The notes: generated by a model not told the origin, from the letters alone. A DNA stretch of 13,136 nt from Candidatus Woesearchaeota archaeon (GCA_018302725.1 JAGVZJ010000030.1:1-13136), one strand, 5' to 3'. Shown: positions 1-7,013, counted from the stretch's first letter. A program made the numbers and translations.

Positions 1-137
1 TTTGGATCTCCCATATCATATCTAACTACTTTAGAAGAAGGTATTGTTTTGATATAAGCCTTAGCCTTTACTTTAGATCTTCTAGTATAAGGTCTTGTCA
101 TATGCCTGTAACATTTGCCTTTTCTTAATGTTGCCAT
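1..137 (-). CDS. rpl10e: Large-subunit ribosomal protein L10e (uL16), 5' part only
   Basis: The reading frame starts at the ATG at 137-135 and runs off the left edge, so only about 45 N-terminal residues are visible. They begin MATLRKGKCYRHMTRPYTRR and contain a KVVRYDMGDPK stretch. This matches the L10e start pattern (short basic N-terminus, CYR, PYTRR, then I/V-x-x-FDMGN-like). L10e/uL16 is a universal 60S/50S protein near the peptidyl-transferase centre and the A-site tRNA elbow. The last part of the family N-terminal region reads DMGD rather than the common DMGN. A TTTATAAA box 25-26 nt upstream indicates a leaderless transcript. Identity is by recognition of the N-terminus only; the body of the protein lies outside the window. 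Confidence 0.85.
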   Translation of the reverse strand, partial: MATLRKGKCYRHMTRPYTRRSKVKAKAYIKTIPSSKVVRYDMGDP

Positions 138-158
138 AATCTTTTTTAAAGCTAAGGG

Positions 159-166
159 TTTATAAA
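159..166 (-). promoter_or_regulatory. TATA box for L10e
   Basis: The palindromic TTTATAAA is centred 25-26 nt upstream of the L10e ATG at 137. This is the archaeal TATA-to-start-site distance, so the transcript probably begins at or next to the start codon. The box lies in the 45-nt gap after the hydrolase gene, so L10e can be transcribed on its own. Confidence 0.6.
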
Positions 167-182
167 CTTAACGAAGGAGCTT

Positions 183-848
183 CTACCTATAAAAATAAAT
201 TATCTCCTTTATTTTATTAAACACTTTCCTGGAAAAAACAAGAGAAAGATGACCTTCATACTTTATGTTAATATGGTGCGCTCCTTTTAGCTGGCTAGAC
301 CAATAAGGGACAATGTAATCATGATTAGACCCGATAGTATAAAATGAGTGGCTATGAATTTTTTTCTTACTTAATTTTATTAAAAAACTACTTCCAGGCG
401 CCATTTGTTTTGCAGATTCTGAAAAAAAGCTAGTTAGTTTAGCACAGTAGGTGCCATTAAAAGGGGTTCCTAATGAAATAAATTTCACAATATTCTTCTT
501 ATGATTAAAATAGTAATGAAGACCAATTAACCCCCCTAAACTATAGCCAATGAAAATAATCTTTTTTAATCCATTTCTCTCAATGTAAAGATGCAGCTCC
601 CTAGATGATCTATCAATTTTGCCAGTATGACCTCCAAAATCAGGCATATGCACAGAATAGCCAAGATGCTCCAGCCTTTTTTTAAGAAGTACTAAAAAAA
701 AGCTCCTGGTTAACCATCCATGCAAAAGAACTATTGGAACTTCTTTCTTTCCTTTAAGCACTTTCATACGGCCAAGAGGTATTAGGGTAATAATATAAAA
801 AACACATAAAATTATTTCTTGAACTAGTAAAGCAAATAAACGAAGCAT
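183..848 (-). CDS. Alpha/beta hydrolase (lipase-like), N-terminally membrane-anchored
   Basis: This 221-residue protein has the alpha/beta-hydrolase layout. HGW at 43-45 follows a hydrophobic strand and is the oxyanion-hole region. The nucleophile elbow GYSLG at 101-105 puts the catalytic serine at S103. An LGTPFNGTY stretch at about 126-134 resembles lipase LGTPHxGT motifs. N-H-D177 is the likely acid and E-G-H200 the likely base. Residues 4-25 are hydrophobic and lack a clear cleavage site, suggesting an anchored protein whose hydrolase domain may face outward. The substrate cannot be told; a lipid or thio/carboxyl ester is typical of the family. Upstream, an ATTTATATT box 26 nt before the ATG supports this start and a leaderless message. 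Its stop codon lies 17 nt from the L10e TATA box. Superfamily assignment is firm, the specific function open. Confidence 0.82.
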   Translation of the reverse strand: MLRLFALLVQEIILCVFYIITLIPLGRMKVLKGKKEVPIVLLHGWLTRSFFLVLLKKRLEHLGYSVHMPDFGGHTGKIDRSSRELHLYIERNGLKKIIFIGYSLGGLIGLHYYFNHKKNIVKFISLGTPFNGTYCAKLTSFFSESAKQMAPGSSFLIKLSKKKIHSHSFYTIGSNHDYIVPYWSSQLKGAHHINIKYEGHLSLVFSRKVFNKIKEIIYFYR

Positions 849-869
849 AATAAATGAAGAAATTTATTA

Positions 870-878
870 AATATAAAT
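870..878 (-). promoter_or_regulatory. TATA box for alpha/beta hydrolase
   Basis: On the minus strand the site reads ATTTATATT, centred 26 nt upstream of the ATG at 848. This fits a leaderless promoter. Confidence 0.5.
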
Positions 879-966
879 TAATCGAAAATTTATTAAAGCT
901 GTTTCAACGAATAAAAAGAAAGTACCAAGAAGGGTTGAGAGGGTATTGCCAGGTACTAGGTCAACA

Positions 967-1284
967 ATGTCAAAAAGAATTTCAAAAAAAGAAAAACAGG
1001 AAATAGCACTAAACAAAATAAAAAAACTGTTTACAGAAGCATCTAATCAATCTAAAAAAAATCTCTCTCTATCTACCCGCTATGTAGACATAGCCAGAAA
1101 AATGGCTATGAAGGTTAATTTGAGAATACCAAGAGAATTAAAAAGAAGATTCTGTAAACACTGCTACCATTACTTAGTTCCTGGAAAAAACTGTAGGGTT
1201 AGGATACATAAAAATAAAGTAATTTATTATTGCGCTGATTGTAAAAAGTACATGAGGTACATGCTAACCACTAAAGACCAGTAA
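967..1284 (+). CDS. rnp4: RNase P protein component 4 (Rpp21/Rpr2 family)
   Basis: The protein is about 105 residues from the ATG at 967. A helical, basic N-terminus is followed by TRYVDIARKMAMK and the family hallmark RIPRELKRRFCKHC. The second knuckle CADC follows a beta hairpin, so four cysteines (CxxC...CxxC) form the zinc ribbon. Rnp4 pairs with Rnp1 (Rpp29) on the specificity domain of RNase P RNA and assists 5' maturation of tRNA precursors. An in-frame TTG at 946 would add seven residues (MPGTRST); I prefer the ATG because an AGGT lies 6 nt before it and the family usually starts close to this basic helix. No TATA box lies at -26 of either start; the nearest, TTTATTAAA near 889, would give a leader of about 50 nt. 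The 3' end overlaps the convergent SprT-like gene by 14 nt. Confidence 0.9.
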   Translation: MSKRISKKEKQEIALNKIKKLFTEASNQSKKNLSLSTRYVDIARKMAMKVNLRIPRELKRRFCKHCYHYLVPGKNCRVRIHKNKVIYYCADCKKYMRYMLTTKDQ

Positions 1285-1675
1285 AGTGTTTATACAGTTT
1301 AATCCATTTATCTTTCAAGAAGTATTTTTCCTTGACCATTAGATGAGAAAATCCTCTTTTTCTTAATTCTCTTGTTACAATCCCTCCTTTATGGGGATGT
1401 TTATACAGCTTAGGCAAAGGACTTTGAAACCCATGCATATAATGAATTAATTCATGAGCTATCGTTAGATCTACCATATATTCAGGAACTTCTAAATGTT
1501 TAAACAAACCGTTTATTACTATTTCAGAATCCTTTCCTTTTTTAGAAATATGACCAAATTTATTTTTCCATCTGCCCTTAAACCTTATGCGTACATTATT
1601 CTCTCTTGGAACCTCTGGAAATAAAAATCCCCAGATCTGTGTTAGCCTTTCATCCAACCAAGCATCATCTCTCAT
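1271..1675 (-). CDS. SprT-like zinc metalloprotease
   Basis: This 134-residue protein has the zinc protease motif HELIH at 74-78 (IAHELIHYMHGF) in a predicted helix. It is followed by HPHKGG at 93-98, where H95 could be the third zinc ligand, as in the HG-x-x-F motif of SprT/Spartan. The upstream strands (residues 27-56, ending EIVINGLF) match the beta-sheet that precedes the active-site helix in SprT-like proteins. No zinc-ribbon tail or DNA-binding extension is present, so it is a bare catalytic domain. Spartan relatives degrade proteins crosslinked to DNA; that role is not shown here. TTTATAAA lies 26-27 nt before the ATG at 1675, supporting the start. Its last 14 nt overlap the end of Rnp4. 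Confidence 0.8.
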   Translation of the reverse strand: MRDDAWLDERLTQIWGFLFPEVPRENNVRIRFKGRWKNKFGHISKKGKDSEIVINGLFKHLEVPEYMVDLTIAHELIHYMHGFQSPLPKLYKHPHKGGIVTRELRKRGFSHLMVKEKYFLKDKWIKLYKHFTGL

Positions 1676-1697
1676 TTTATTAGTCTAAATATCAGAT

Positions 1698-1705
1698 TTT
1701 ATAAA
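1698..1705 (-). promoter_or_regulatory. TATA box for SprT-like gene
   Basis: TTTATAAA is centred 26-27 nt upstream of the ATG at 1675. It sits in a 74-nt divergent region shared with the ZIP transporter, 13 nt from that gene's own box. Confidence 0.6.
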
Positions 1706-1717
1706 CCTTTCAATAAA

Positions 1718-1725
1718 TTTAAATA
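1718..1725 (+). promoter_or_regulatory. TATA box for ZIP transporter
   Basis: TTTAAATA is centred about 28 nt upstream of the ATG at 1750. The start site would fall at or just before the ATG, giving a leaderless message. Confidence 0.55.
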
Positions 1726-1749
1726 CTATGTAAATTCTAATAAAAATCA

Positions 1750-2496
1750 ATGCTAGAGACATGGGTTTACACATTAGTCAGCGTTTTGATTATAAGTTTT
1801 CTCTCTTTGATTGGAGCAATTACATTATCTTTAAAAAGAGAAAAGTTAAACCATGTCCTTCTGTATTTTATTAGCTTTTCAGCAGGAGCATTATTCGGAG
1901 ATGCATTAATTCACTTATTGCCTGAAGCTGTTAAAGAAAGTGGATTTAGCTTGAATATTTCTCTCTACATCTTACTAGGAATCATAATCTCCTTCATTGT
2001 AGAAAAAATAATTCACTGGAGGCATTGCCACATCCAGACAAAGGAACATGTCCACCCCTTTGCTCTAATGAACTTATTTGGAGATGCTGTTCATAATTTA
2101 TTAGACGGAGTAATAATAGGCGCAAGTTACATTGCTGGTATTCCTTTGGGTATAGCAACAACATTAGCAGTAATATTTCATGAAATCCCGCAAGAAATTG
2201 GTGATTTTGGAGTTTTGTTAAAAGGAGGATTCTCAGTGCCAAAAGCATTAACTTTTAATTTCCTTACTGCGCTAACCTCGGTTATTGGCGCGATATTGGC
2301 CCTTCTTCTATCTTCTTATATAAATGGTTTAACAAATTTTCTTGTAGCATCTGCAGCAGGAGGTTTCATCTACATAGCAGGTTCAGATTTAATACCTGAA
2401 CTTCATAAAGAAAGAAAAATATCAGGATCAACAATACAACTGATAACATTTATCCTTGGTATTGCAATTATGGTTGCTTTAACATTTACAGAATAA
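1750..2496 (+). CDS. ZIP family divalent metal transporter
   Basis: This 248-residue membrane protein has about eight hydrophobic segments. The two ZIP signature helices are clear: HNLLDG at 115-120 (helix 4) and HEIPQEIGDF at 144-153 (helix 5). Their H, N, D, E and Q side chains form the metal path in the family. The loop before helix 4 is histidine-bearing (HWRHCH...HVH, 89-102), as in cytoplasmic regulatory or metal-loading loops, but short. HEIPQE followed by GDF is the form seen in the LIV-1-like branch. ZIP proteins bring Zn2+, and often Fe2+ or Mn2+, into the cytoplasm; the exact metal cannot be read here. The neighbouring Rnp4 and SprT-like proteins need zinc, but I see no evidence of co-regulation. 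The stop codon directly abuts the stop of S10 on the opposite strand. Confidence 0.92.
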   Translation: MLETWVYTLVSVLIISFLSLIGAITLSLKREKLNHVLLYFISFSAGALFGDALIHLLPEAVKESGFSLNISLYILLGIIISFIVEKIIHWRHCHIQTKEHVHPFALMNLFGDAVHNLLDGVIIGASYIAGIPLGIATTLAVIFHEIPQEIGDFGVLLKGGFSVPKALTFNFLTALTSVIGAILALLLSSYINGLTNFLVASAAGGFIYIAGSDLIPELHKERKISGSTIQLITFILGIAIMVALTFTE

Positions 2497-2805
2497 TTAC
2501 CCTAGTACGTTTATAGAAATCTGAATTCCTTCAGGAATATGAACTTTCATTATCAATCTTAAAGCCCTTTCATCAACATCTAAGTCTAAAACTCTTTTAT
2601 GCACTCTCATCTCAAACCTATCATAACTTGCTTTCCCATCACCACAAGGGCTTTTTCTTGTGGTAACTTTCATTTTTGAGGTAGGCAAAGGAATTGGTCC
2701 ATAAATTTTAGTCTTTGTTTTTTTAGCTATTTCTGTTATAGATGTACATATTTGATTGAGATCATTAATCTCAGTTCCTGATAAATTAATTCTAGCTTTT
2801 GACAT
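2497..2805 (-). CDS. rps10: Small-subunit ribosomal protein S10 (uS10)
   Basis: This 102-residue protein matches archaeal/eukaryotic S10/S20e. It begins MSKARINLSGTEINDLNQIC and contains GPIPLPTSKMKVTTRKSPCG and a conserved core RFEMRVHKRVLDL. The length is normal. uS10 sits in the head of the small subunit and helps assemble it. In most archaea rps10 directly follows the EF1A gene. Here a membrane-protein gene lies between them, and S10 has its own TTTATAAA box 26-27 nt before the ATG, so it is not tied to EF1A transcription. The gene ends at the same junction as the convergent ZIP gene, with no spacer. Confidence 0.95.
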   Translation of the reverse strand: MSKARINLSGTEINDLNQICTSITEIAKKTKTKIYGPIPLPTSKMKVTTRKSPCGDGKASYDRFEMRVHKRVLDLDVDERALRLIMKVHIPEGIQISINVLG

Positions 2806-2827
2806 GCTCTTTAAGAGAAAATATTGT

Positions 2828-2835
2828 TTTATAAA
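2828..2835 (-). promoter_or_regulatory. TATA box for S10
   Basis: TTTATAAA is centred 26-27 nt upstream of the S10 ATG at 2805, within the 50-nt gap after the three-helix membrane protein. It predicts a separate leaderless S10 transcript. Confidence 0.6.
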
Positions 2836-2855
2836 GCTAACTATTCCTAAAAAAA

Positions 2856-3227
2856 TTAATTCTCTCTCAAATGCTTTCTATAAACCAGAAGGTAGTATAA
2901 ATAAGAAAGCACAAAAAAGACTACAACCATTAAAGTTAAATAATCATTACTTAAAGCTGGTTCTATAAAATCATGCAGAATCTTCTTAATTAAAGGGATT
3001 ATAAAAATCAATGTCAAAATAAAAATTATAAAAGAATCAACAAAACCAATCGTTCTTAAAACAATAGGTCTGTTCTCAAATAAAGAAAAAGTAATTCCTC
3101 TAAAAATACGCTCGGAAATTATAAAGATATACCTATAAAAAAAGATATAAACTAAGCTTATAATTATAAAACCGATTTCAGCTATATGCCTAATAAAAAA
3201 GTCATTAACCGCTCCATAAAAACTCAT
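2856..3227 (-). CDS. Unknown three-helix membrane protein between EF1A and S10
   Basis: I do not recognise this 123-residue protein. It has three strongly hydrophobic stretches at about 17-40, 60-82 and 96-115, short charged loops (SERIFRG at about 38-44, IKKILHDFIEP at about 80-90) and a basic tail YRKHLREN. There is no cysteine pair, catalytic motif or signal peptidase site. A TATTTAAA site (TTTAAATA on its own strand) lies 27-28 nt before the ATG, which supports the start and suggests a leaderless message. It separates EF1A from S10, a pair that is normally adjacent in archaea, so it is probably a lineage-specific insertion. It could be a small mechanosensitive-channel-like or structural membrane protein, but nothing in the sequence decides that. 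Confidence 0.7.
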   Translation of the reverse strand: MSFYGAVNDFFIRHIAEIGFIIISLVYIFFYRYIFIISERIFRGITFSLFENRPIVLRTIGFVDSFIIFILTLIFIIPLIKKILHDFIEPALSNDYLTLMVVVFFVLSYLYYLLVYRKHLREN

Positions 3228-3250
3228 AAATAATAAAAGAAATTAAGAAA

Positions 3251-3258
3251 TATTTAAA
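3251..3258 (-). promoter_or_regulatory. TATA box for three-helix membrane protein
   Basis: On the minus strand the site reads CCTTTAAATA, with TTTAAATA centred 27-28 nt before the ATG at 3227. It lies in the 53-nt gap after EF1A. Confidence 0.5.
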
Positions 3259-3280
3259 GGTTATTAAAAAAGAAAGAAGC

Positions 3281-4564
3281 TTATTGCTTCTTCACTAATC
3301 CAATACACATTCCAGCTGCAACAGTACTTCCTGCGTCTCTAATAGCAAATCTTGCCATGTGCGGAATCTCTTTATAAGTTTCAATAACCATAGGTTTTGT
3401 TGGTTTAACCTTGATTATTGCTGCATCTCCATTCTTCAACATATCTGGGTTTTCCTGCAAGGTTTCTCCAGTTGCTGGATTAATCTTTCTCACTAACTGG
3501 GTGATTTGACAGGCAACCTGTGCAGTGTGCACATGGAATACAGGCGTATAACCAACAGTAACAACAGTTGGATGATTCAAGATTACAACCTGGGCTGTAA
3601 ATTCACTTACAACTGTTGGTGGGTTATCAACATGTCCTAAAACATCTCCTCTCGCAATATCCTTCTTACCAATACCTCTAACATTGAATCCAATGTTATC
3701 TCCTGGTTCTGCCTGAGTAACCTGCTCGTGATGCATTTCTATACTCTTAACTTCACCATTTACTCCCTTTCCTTCTCTTCCTGGAGTAACGATAATTTTA
3801 TCTCCAACCTTCATAATTCCAGTTTCAACTCTTCCTACTGGAACTACTCCAATACCTGTAATGTTATAGACATCCTGAATTGGCAGTCTTAAAGGTAAGT
3901 CAACTGGTTTTTCTGGCTCTTTTAAAAGATCTAACTGTTCTCTTAATGTTGGACCACTATACCATTTTAATTTTTCAGACTTCTTAACAACATTATCTCC
4001 AAGTAATGAAGCAAGTGGAATAAATGCAACATTTGCTGGGTTGAATCCTGCTGTCTTCAAAACTGCAGTAACCTGCTCTTTTACCTTGTTAAACTTTGTT
4101 TCATCATATTTAACAGCATCCATCTTGTTTACTGCAACAATCATCTGTCCTACTCCAAGAGTCCTGCTTAGCCAAATATGCTCTTTTGTCTGCTCCATGA
4201 CTCCATCACTGGCAGCAACTACTAAAACAGCAGCATCTGCCTGGCTTGCTCCTGTAATCATATTCTTAATGAAGTCTTTGTGCCCTGGAGCATCAATTAT
4301 TGTAAACTCATATTTATCAGAAACAAATTTCTTATGAGCTAGATCTATTGTAACTCCTCTTTCTCTTTCTTCTTTTAAGTTATCCATAATAAATGCAAAC
4401 TCAAATCCGCCTTTTCCTAACTCTTCAGCTTTTTCTTTTAACTTTCTCAAGGTCTGCTCATCTATAGTTCCAGAATCAAATAATAGTCTACCTACTGTAG
4501 TACTTTTACCATGGTCCACGTGACCAATAAAGACCAAATTAATGTGTGGTTTCTCTTTAGCCAT
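3281..4564 (-). CDS. tuf: Translation elongation factor EF1A
   Basis: EF1A carries aminoacyl-tRNA to the ribosomal A site as a GTP complex. From the ATG at 4564 the protein is 427 residues, normal for archaea, and begins MAKEKPHINLVFIGHVDHGK. G1 is GHVDHGKST (14-22), and switch I contains RERGVTIDLAH. G3 is DAPGH, G4 is NKMD, and the downstream beta-barrel domains are complete to the end (DAGSTVAAGMCIGLVKKQ). An in-frame GTG at 4576 would add MFNK; it is rejected because family members begin at MAKEK and AGGAG lies immediately next to that GTG, too close to use. Unlike most neighbours this gene has a leader of about 30 nt with an AGGAG ribosome-binding site. It follows EF2 after a 115-nt gap that contains its own promoter. 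Confidence 0.97.
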   Translation of the reverse strand: MAKEKPHINLVFIGHVDHGKSTTVGRLLFDSGTIDEQTLRKLKEKAEELGKGGFEFAFIMDNLKEERERGVTIDLAHKKFVSDKYEFTIIDAPGHKDFIKNMITGASQADAAVLVVAASDGVMEQTKEHIWLSRTLGVGQMIVAVNKMDAVKYDETKFNKVKEQVTAVLKTAGFNPANVAFIPLASLLGDNVVKKSEKLKWYSGPTLREQLDLLKEPEKPVDLPLRLPIQDVYNITGIGVVPVGRVETGIMKVGDKIIVTPGREGKGVNGEVKSIEMHHEQVTQAEPGDNIGFNVRGIGKKDIARGDVLGHVDNPPTVVSEFTAQVVILNHPTVVTVGYTPVFHVHTAQVACQITQLVRKINPATGETLQENPDMLKNGDAAIIKVKPTKPMVIETYKEIPHMARFAIRDAGSTVAAGMCIGLVKKQ

Positions 4565-4577
4565 TTTATTAAACACT

Positions 4578-4583
4578 CTCCTT
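4578..4583 (-). promoter_or_regulatory. Ribosome-binding site of EF1A
   Basis: On the minus strand AAAGGAGA precedes the ATG at 4564 by about 13 nt. It is one of the clearer Shine-Dalgarno sequences in a window dominated by leaderless genes. Its position decides against the GTG at 4576. Confidence 0.5.
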
Positions 4584-4597
4584 TAATGTAATTAATA

Positions 4598-4616
4598 ATC
4601 GTGGGATACCCCCGAT
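4598..4616 (-). promoter_or_regulatory. 19-nt near-palindrome in the EF1A promoter
   Basis: On the plus strand the site reads ATCGTGGGATACCCCCGAT. The arms ATCG-x-GGG and CCC-x-CGAT are complementary around a 3-nt centre with one mismatched position per arm. It starts right at the EF1A TATA box and ends near the predicted start site, at about -3 to -22. A repressor bound here would block the polymerase. It is one of the few GC-rich islands between genes. It could instead form a hairpin in RNA from the upstream tandem TATA box. Confidence 0.45.
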
Positions 4617-4623
4617 TTATAAA
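4616..4623 (-). promoter_or_regulatory. EF1A promoter, proximal TATA box
   Basis: TTTATAAA lies 52-59 nt before the EF1A ATG, so the start site is expected near 4594 with a leader of about 30 nt. A second TTTATAAA occurs at 4642-4649, 26 nt further upstream, so the gene may have tandem start sites. A double promoter would suit a highly expressed gene. Confidence 0.5.
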
Positions 4624-4679
4624 TATTACTGTTACTCTTTGTTTATAAATCTTTCTATTTTTTTACTACTACAGGATAA

Positions 4680-6866
4680 CTAATTTTCAGATTCAGAAAC
4701 TGACTCTTGTTTCAACCCTTTTCTAGTCCTTACTTGCCTTATTATTTTGTCCTGCAAATCTACAGGCAATCTCTCAAATGCCTGGTCTACAACAAAGAAA
4801 CTACCTCTTCCCTCAGTAGCACTTCTTAGATCATTGCTTAATCCAAACATCTCAGATACCGGAAGTTTGACCTTACATGAAATATGCTCTCCTTCCTGGT
4901 TTACATTCAACAACTGCCCCCTCTTATTTGCAACTAACTTCGAAATTTCTCCCAAAAACTCAGAGGGAGAATCAACTTGCAAGATTTGTAGAGGCTCAAA
5001 AATTATAGCCTGAGCATTGACCATCGCTCCTCTTATAGCCTCTCTCACAGCAGGCAATACTTGTGAAGGTCCTCTGTGAATTGCATCCTCATGCAATTTG
5101 GTATCCATTAGTCTGACAATCACCTTAATAGAAGGCTCTCTTGCTAAAGGTCCCTCCCTCATTACCTGTTCATATCCTTCCATAACCATTTCTATAATCT
5201 CCCCAATATGAACTATTCCTCTTGTGTTATCAATAAGCATATTCCCATTAAATATTTCCCTGATATTCCTTGCCTCTTTCATATCAAAGCCAAGCTTAAC
5301 AAAAGTATCCCACAAATCTCTGTCTGTCTTCTTTAATCTACCTCCAGGAATCTCCCCACTCTTTATTGCTTCATAAATACTTTCAGACATAGGTTCTACT
5401 ATAAAATAGAATTTATTGTGTTTGTTTGGACTCTTTCCTTCTACCTCTGCAGATTTTTTAGTGATAGACTCTCTATAAACCACAATCGGGTTTGAAGTTT
5501 TAACATCAACTCCTTTCTCTCTCCTTATCCTGTTCTCAATAACTTCTAAATGCAATTCCCCCATTCCTGCAATTAAATTCTCTCCAGTCTCTTCATTAAT
5601 TGAAACAAAAATACTTGGGTCTTCTTTATTTACCTGTCTCAAAACCTCAACAAGCTTTGGTAAATCACTTGCCCTTTTAGCCTCTATGCTTTTTGTAACA
5701 ACAGGCTCGAAAATATGTTTTATAGCCTCAAATGGTTCTATTTCCTTACTTGCAATTGTCTCTCCTGCAAAAGCATCTTTTAATCCAATAATCCCTATGA
5801 TATTTCCAGCAACTGCACTTTCTACCTGAAACCTTTGTGCTCCTTTGTAAATATTGACCTGCTGCACTCTCAATCTTCTCTTAGCTCCAATCATAAAAAC
5901 TTCTTCTCCCTGCTTGACAGTGCCAGAAAATAATCTTCCAGCTGCAATCTCCCCTGCATGTTTATCCACAACTATTTTAGTAACAACAAATGCAACAACT
6001 CCGTTTGGATCGCATTTTAATAATGATTTCCCTTCTGGAGATTCCAAATCTCCCTGCCAAATTTTTGGTATCCTGTAAGATTGAGCTTTTTTAGGATCAG
6101 GATGATGCCTTGCAACAATATCCAAAACAACTTTGTGCATAGGCGCCTTCTTTGCTAATTCTGCCTGAGTTCCAGAATTATAAGCTTCAATAACATCCTT
6201 AAAAGAAATATTATTTTTTTGCATATAAGGCACACTCAATCCCCACTTATGGAACGCACTGCCAAAAGCAACACTCCCCTCTTGGACATTAACCTGCCAT
6301 TTTTCCTTGTATTCATCAGGTGCAATGCTTTTTATTAGCCTGTTGACCTCTGTAATTATTTTTATAAACCTCTGTTGCATTGCTTCTGGTGTTAATTTAA
6401 CTTCCTTAATCAATCGGTCAACTTTATTAATGAACAGCACAGGCCTTACTCTTTCTCTTAAAGCCTGTTTTAATACCGTCTCTGTCTGAGGCATAATTCC
6501 CTCAACAGCACAGACAAGAACAATAGCTCCGTCGCATGCCCTCATTGCTCTTGTTACATCCCCTCCAAAATCAACATGCCCCGGAGTGTCAATCAAATTA
6601 ATTAAAAATTCTTTATTACCTAGTTTATGAATCATAGAAACATTAGCGGCATCAATTGTTATTCCTCTTTCTTTCTCATCTTCATGGAAATCTAGAGATA
6701 ACTGCTTACCTGCTAATTCCTCAGAAATCATTCCTGCCCCTAATAAAAGGTTGTCTGAAAACGTAGTTTTTCCATGGTCAATATGGGCGCAAGTGCATAT
6801 ATTCCTAATATACTCAGGATTATTCATTAATTCTCTAACCCTCTTCACAACATCCACATCTGCCAT
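4680..6866 (-). CDS. fusA: Translation elongation factor EF2
   Basis: EF2 is the GTPase that drives ribosomal translocation. The 728-residue protein has the usual archaeal length. G1 is AHIDHGKTT at 27-35, switch I contains EKERGITIDAA (64-74), G3 is DTPGH at 93-97 and G4 is NKVD at 147-150. The domain IV loop reads LHEDAIHRGPSQ, with the histidine that becomes diphthamide at about 597; the modification site is therefore intact. There is no intein or insertion, and the tail after the last domain is short and acidic (SVSESEN). The common archaeal upstream genes S12 and S7 are missing; instead a divergent small gene lies beyond the promoter. EF1A follows on the same strand but has its own promoter. 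Confidence 0.97.
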   Translation of the reverse strand: MADVDVVKRVRELMNNPEYIRNICTCAHIDHGKTTFSDNLLLGAGMISEELAGKQLSLDFHEDEKERGITIDAANVSMIHKLGNKEFLINLIDTPGHVDFGGDVTRAMRACDGAIVLVCAVEGIMPQTETVLKQALRERVRPVLFINKVDRLIKEVKLTPEAMQQRFIKIITEVNRLIKSIAPDEYKEKWQVNVQEGSVAFGSAFHKWGLSVPYMQKNNISFKDVIEAYNSGTQAELAKKAPMHKVVLDIVARHHPDPKKAQSYRIPKIWQGDLESPEGKSLLKCDPNGVVAFVVTKIVVDKHAGEIAAGRLFSGTVKQGEEVFMIGAKRRLRVQQVNIYKGAQRFQVESAVAGNIIGIIGLKDAFAGETIASKEIEPFEAIKHIFEPVVTKSIEAKRASDLPKLVEVLRQVNKEDPSIFVSINEETGENLIAGMGELHLEVIENRIRREKGVDVKTSNPIVVYRESITKKSAEVEGKSPNKHNKFYFIVEPMSESIYEAIKSGEIPGGRLKKTDRDLWDTFVKLGFDMKEARNIREIFNGNMLIDNTRGIVHIGEIIEMVMEGYEQVMREGPLAREPSIKVIVRLMDTKLHEDAIHRGPSQVLPAVREAIRGAMVNAQAIIFEPLQILQVDSPSEFLGEISKLVANKRGQLLNVNQEGEHISCKVKLPVSEMFGLSNDLRSATEGRGSFFVVDQAFERLPVDLQDKIIRQVRTRKGLKQESVSESEN

Positions 6867-6890
6867 TTAAATATTGAAATTGTAAAGTGT

Positions 6891-6898
6891 TTTTAAAT
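6891..6898 (-). promoter_or_regulatory. TATA box for EF2
   Basis: On the minus strand the site reads GATTTAAAA, centred 28-29 nt before the ATG at 6866. This fits a leaderless or nearly leaderless EF2 message. Confidence 0.5.
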
Positions 6899-6970
6899 CT
6901 TCTTCTTTTTTAGAACGTATTTTGACCTTATTTTTTATGTAACTACTTTAAAATAACTACAATAGAAAGA

Positions 6971-6980
6971 TTTATATATA
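6971..6980 (+). promoter_or_regulatory. TATA box for hairpin leader and small gene
   Basis: TTTATATATA is one of the strongest TATA boxes in the window. With the usual spacing, transcription would begin near 7000, so an ATG overlapping the box at 6980 cannot be the start from this promoter. The predicted transcript begins about 14 nt before the UUCG hairpin at 7014. A weaker CTTTAAAATA at 6946-6955 is the only box that could serve the ATG at 6980. Confidence 0.55.
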
Positions 6981-7013
6981 TGTTGATATTTCTATATCCC
7001 ATCACCTCTTTTT

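Noticed and set aside
946..966. TTG start for Rnp4 adding seven residues
   Set aside because: The ATG at 967 has AGGT at a usable distance and matches the family N-terminus better; the added residues MPGTRST look like leader sequence.
1994..2248. Minus-strand ORF inside the ZIP gene
   Set aside because: It is a leucine-rich shadow of the ZIP coding sequence.
2756..2968. Plus-strand ORF of 70 residues
   Set aside because: It lies opposite the S10 start, its promoter and the end of the membrane protein, and its composition is unlike a real protein.
4565..4576. GTG start for EF1A adding MFNK
   Set aside because: AGGAG lies immediately beside it, too close for initiation, while archaeal EF1A proteins begin at MAKEK, coded at 4564.
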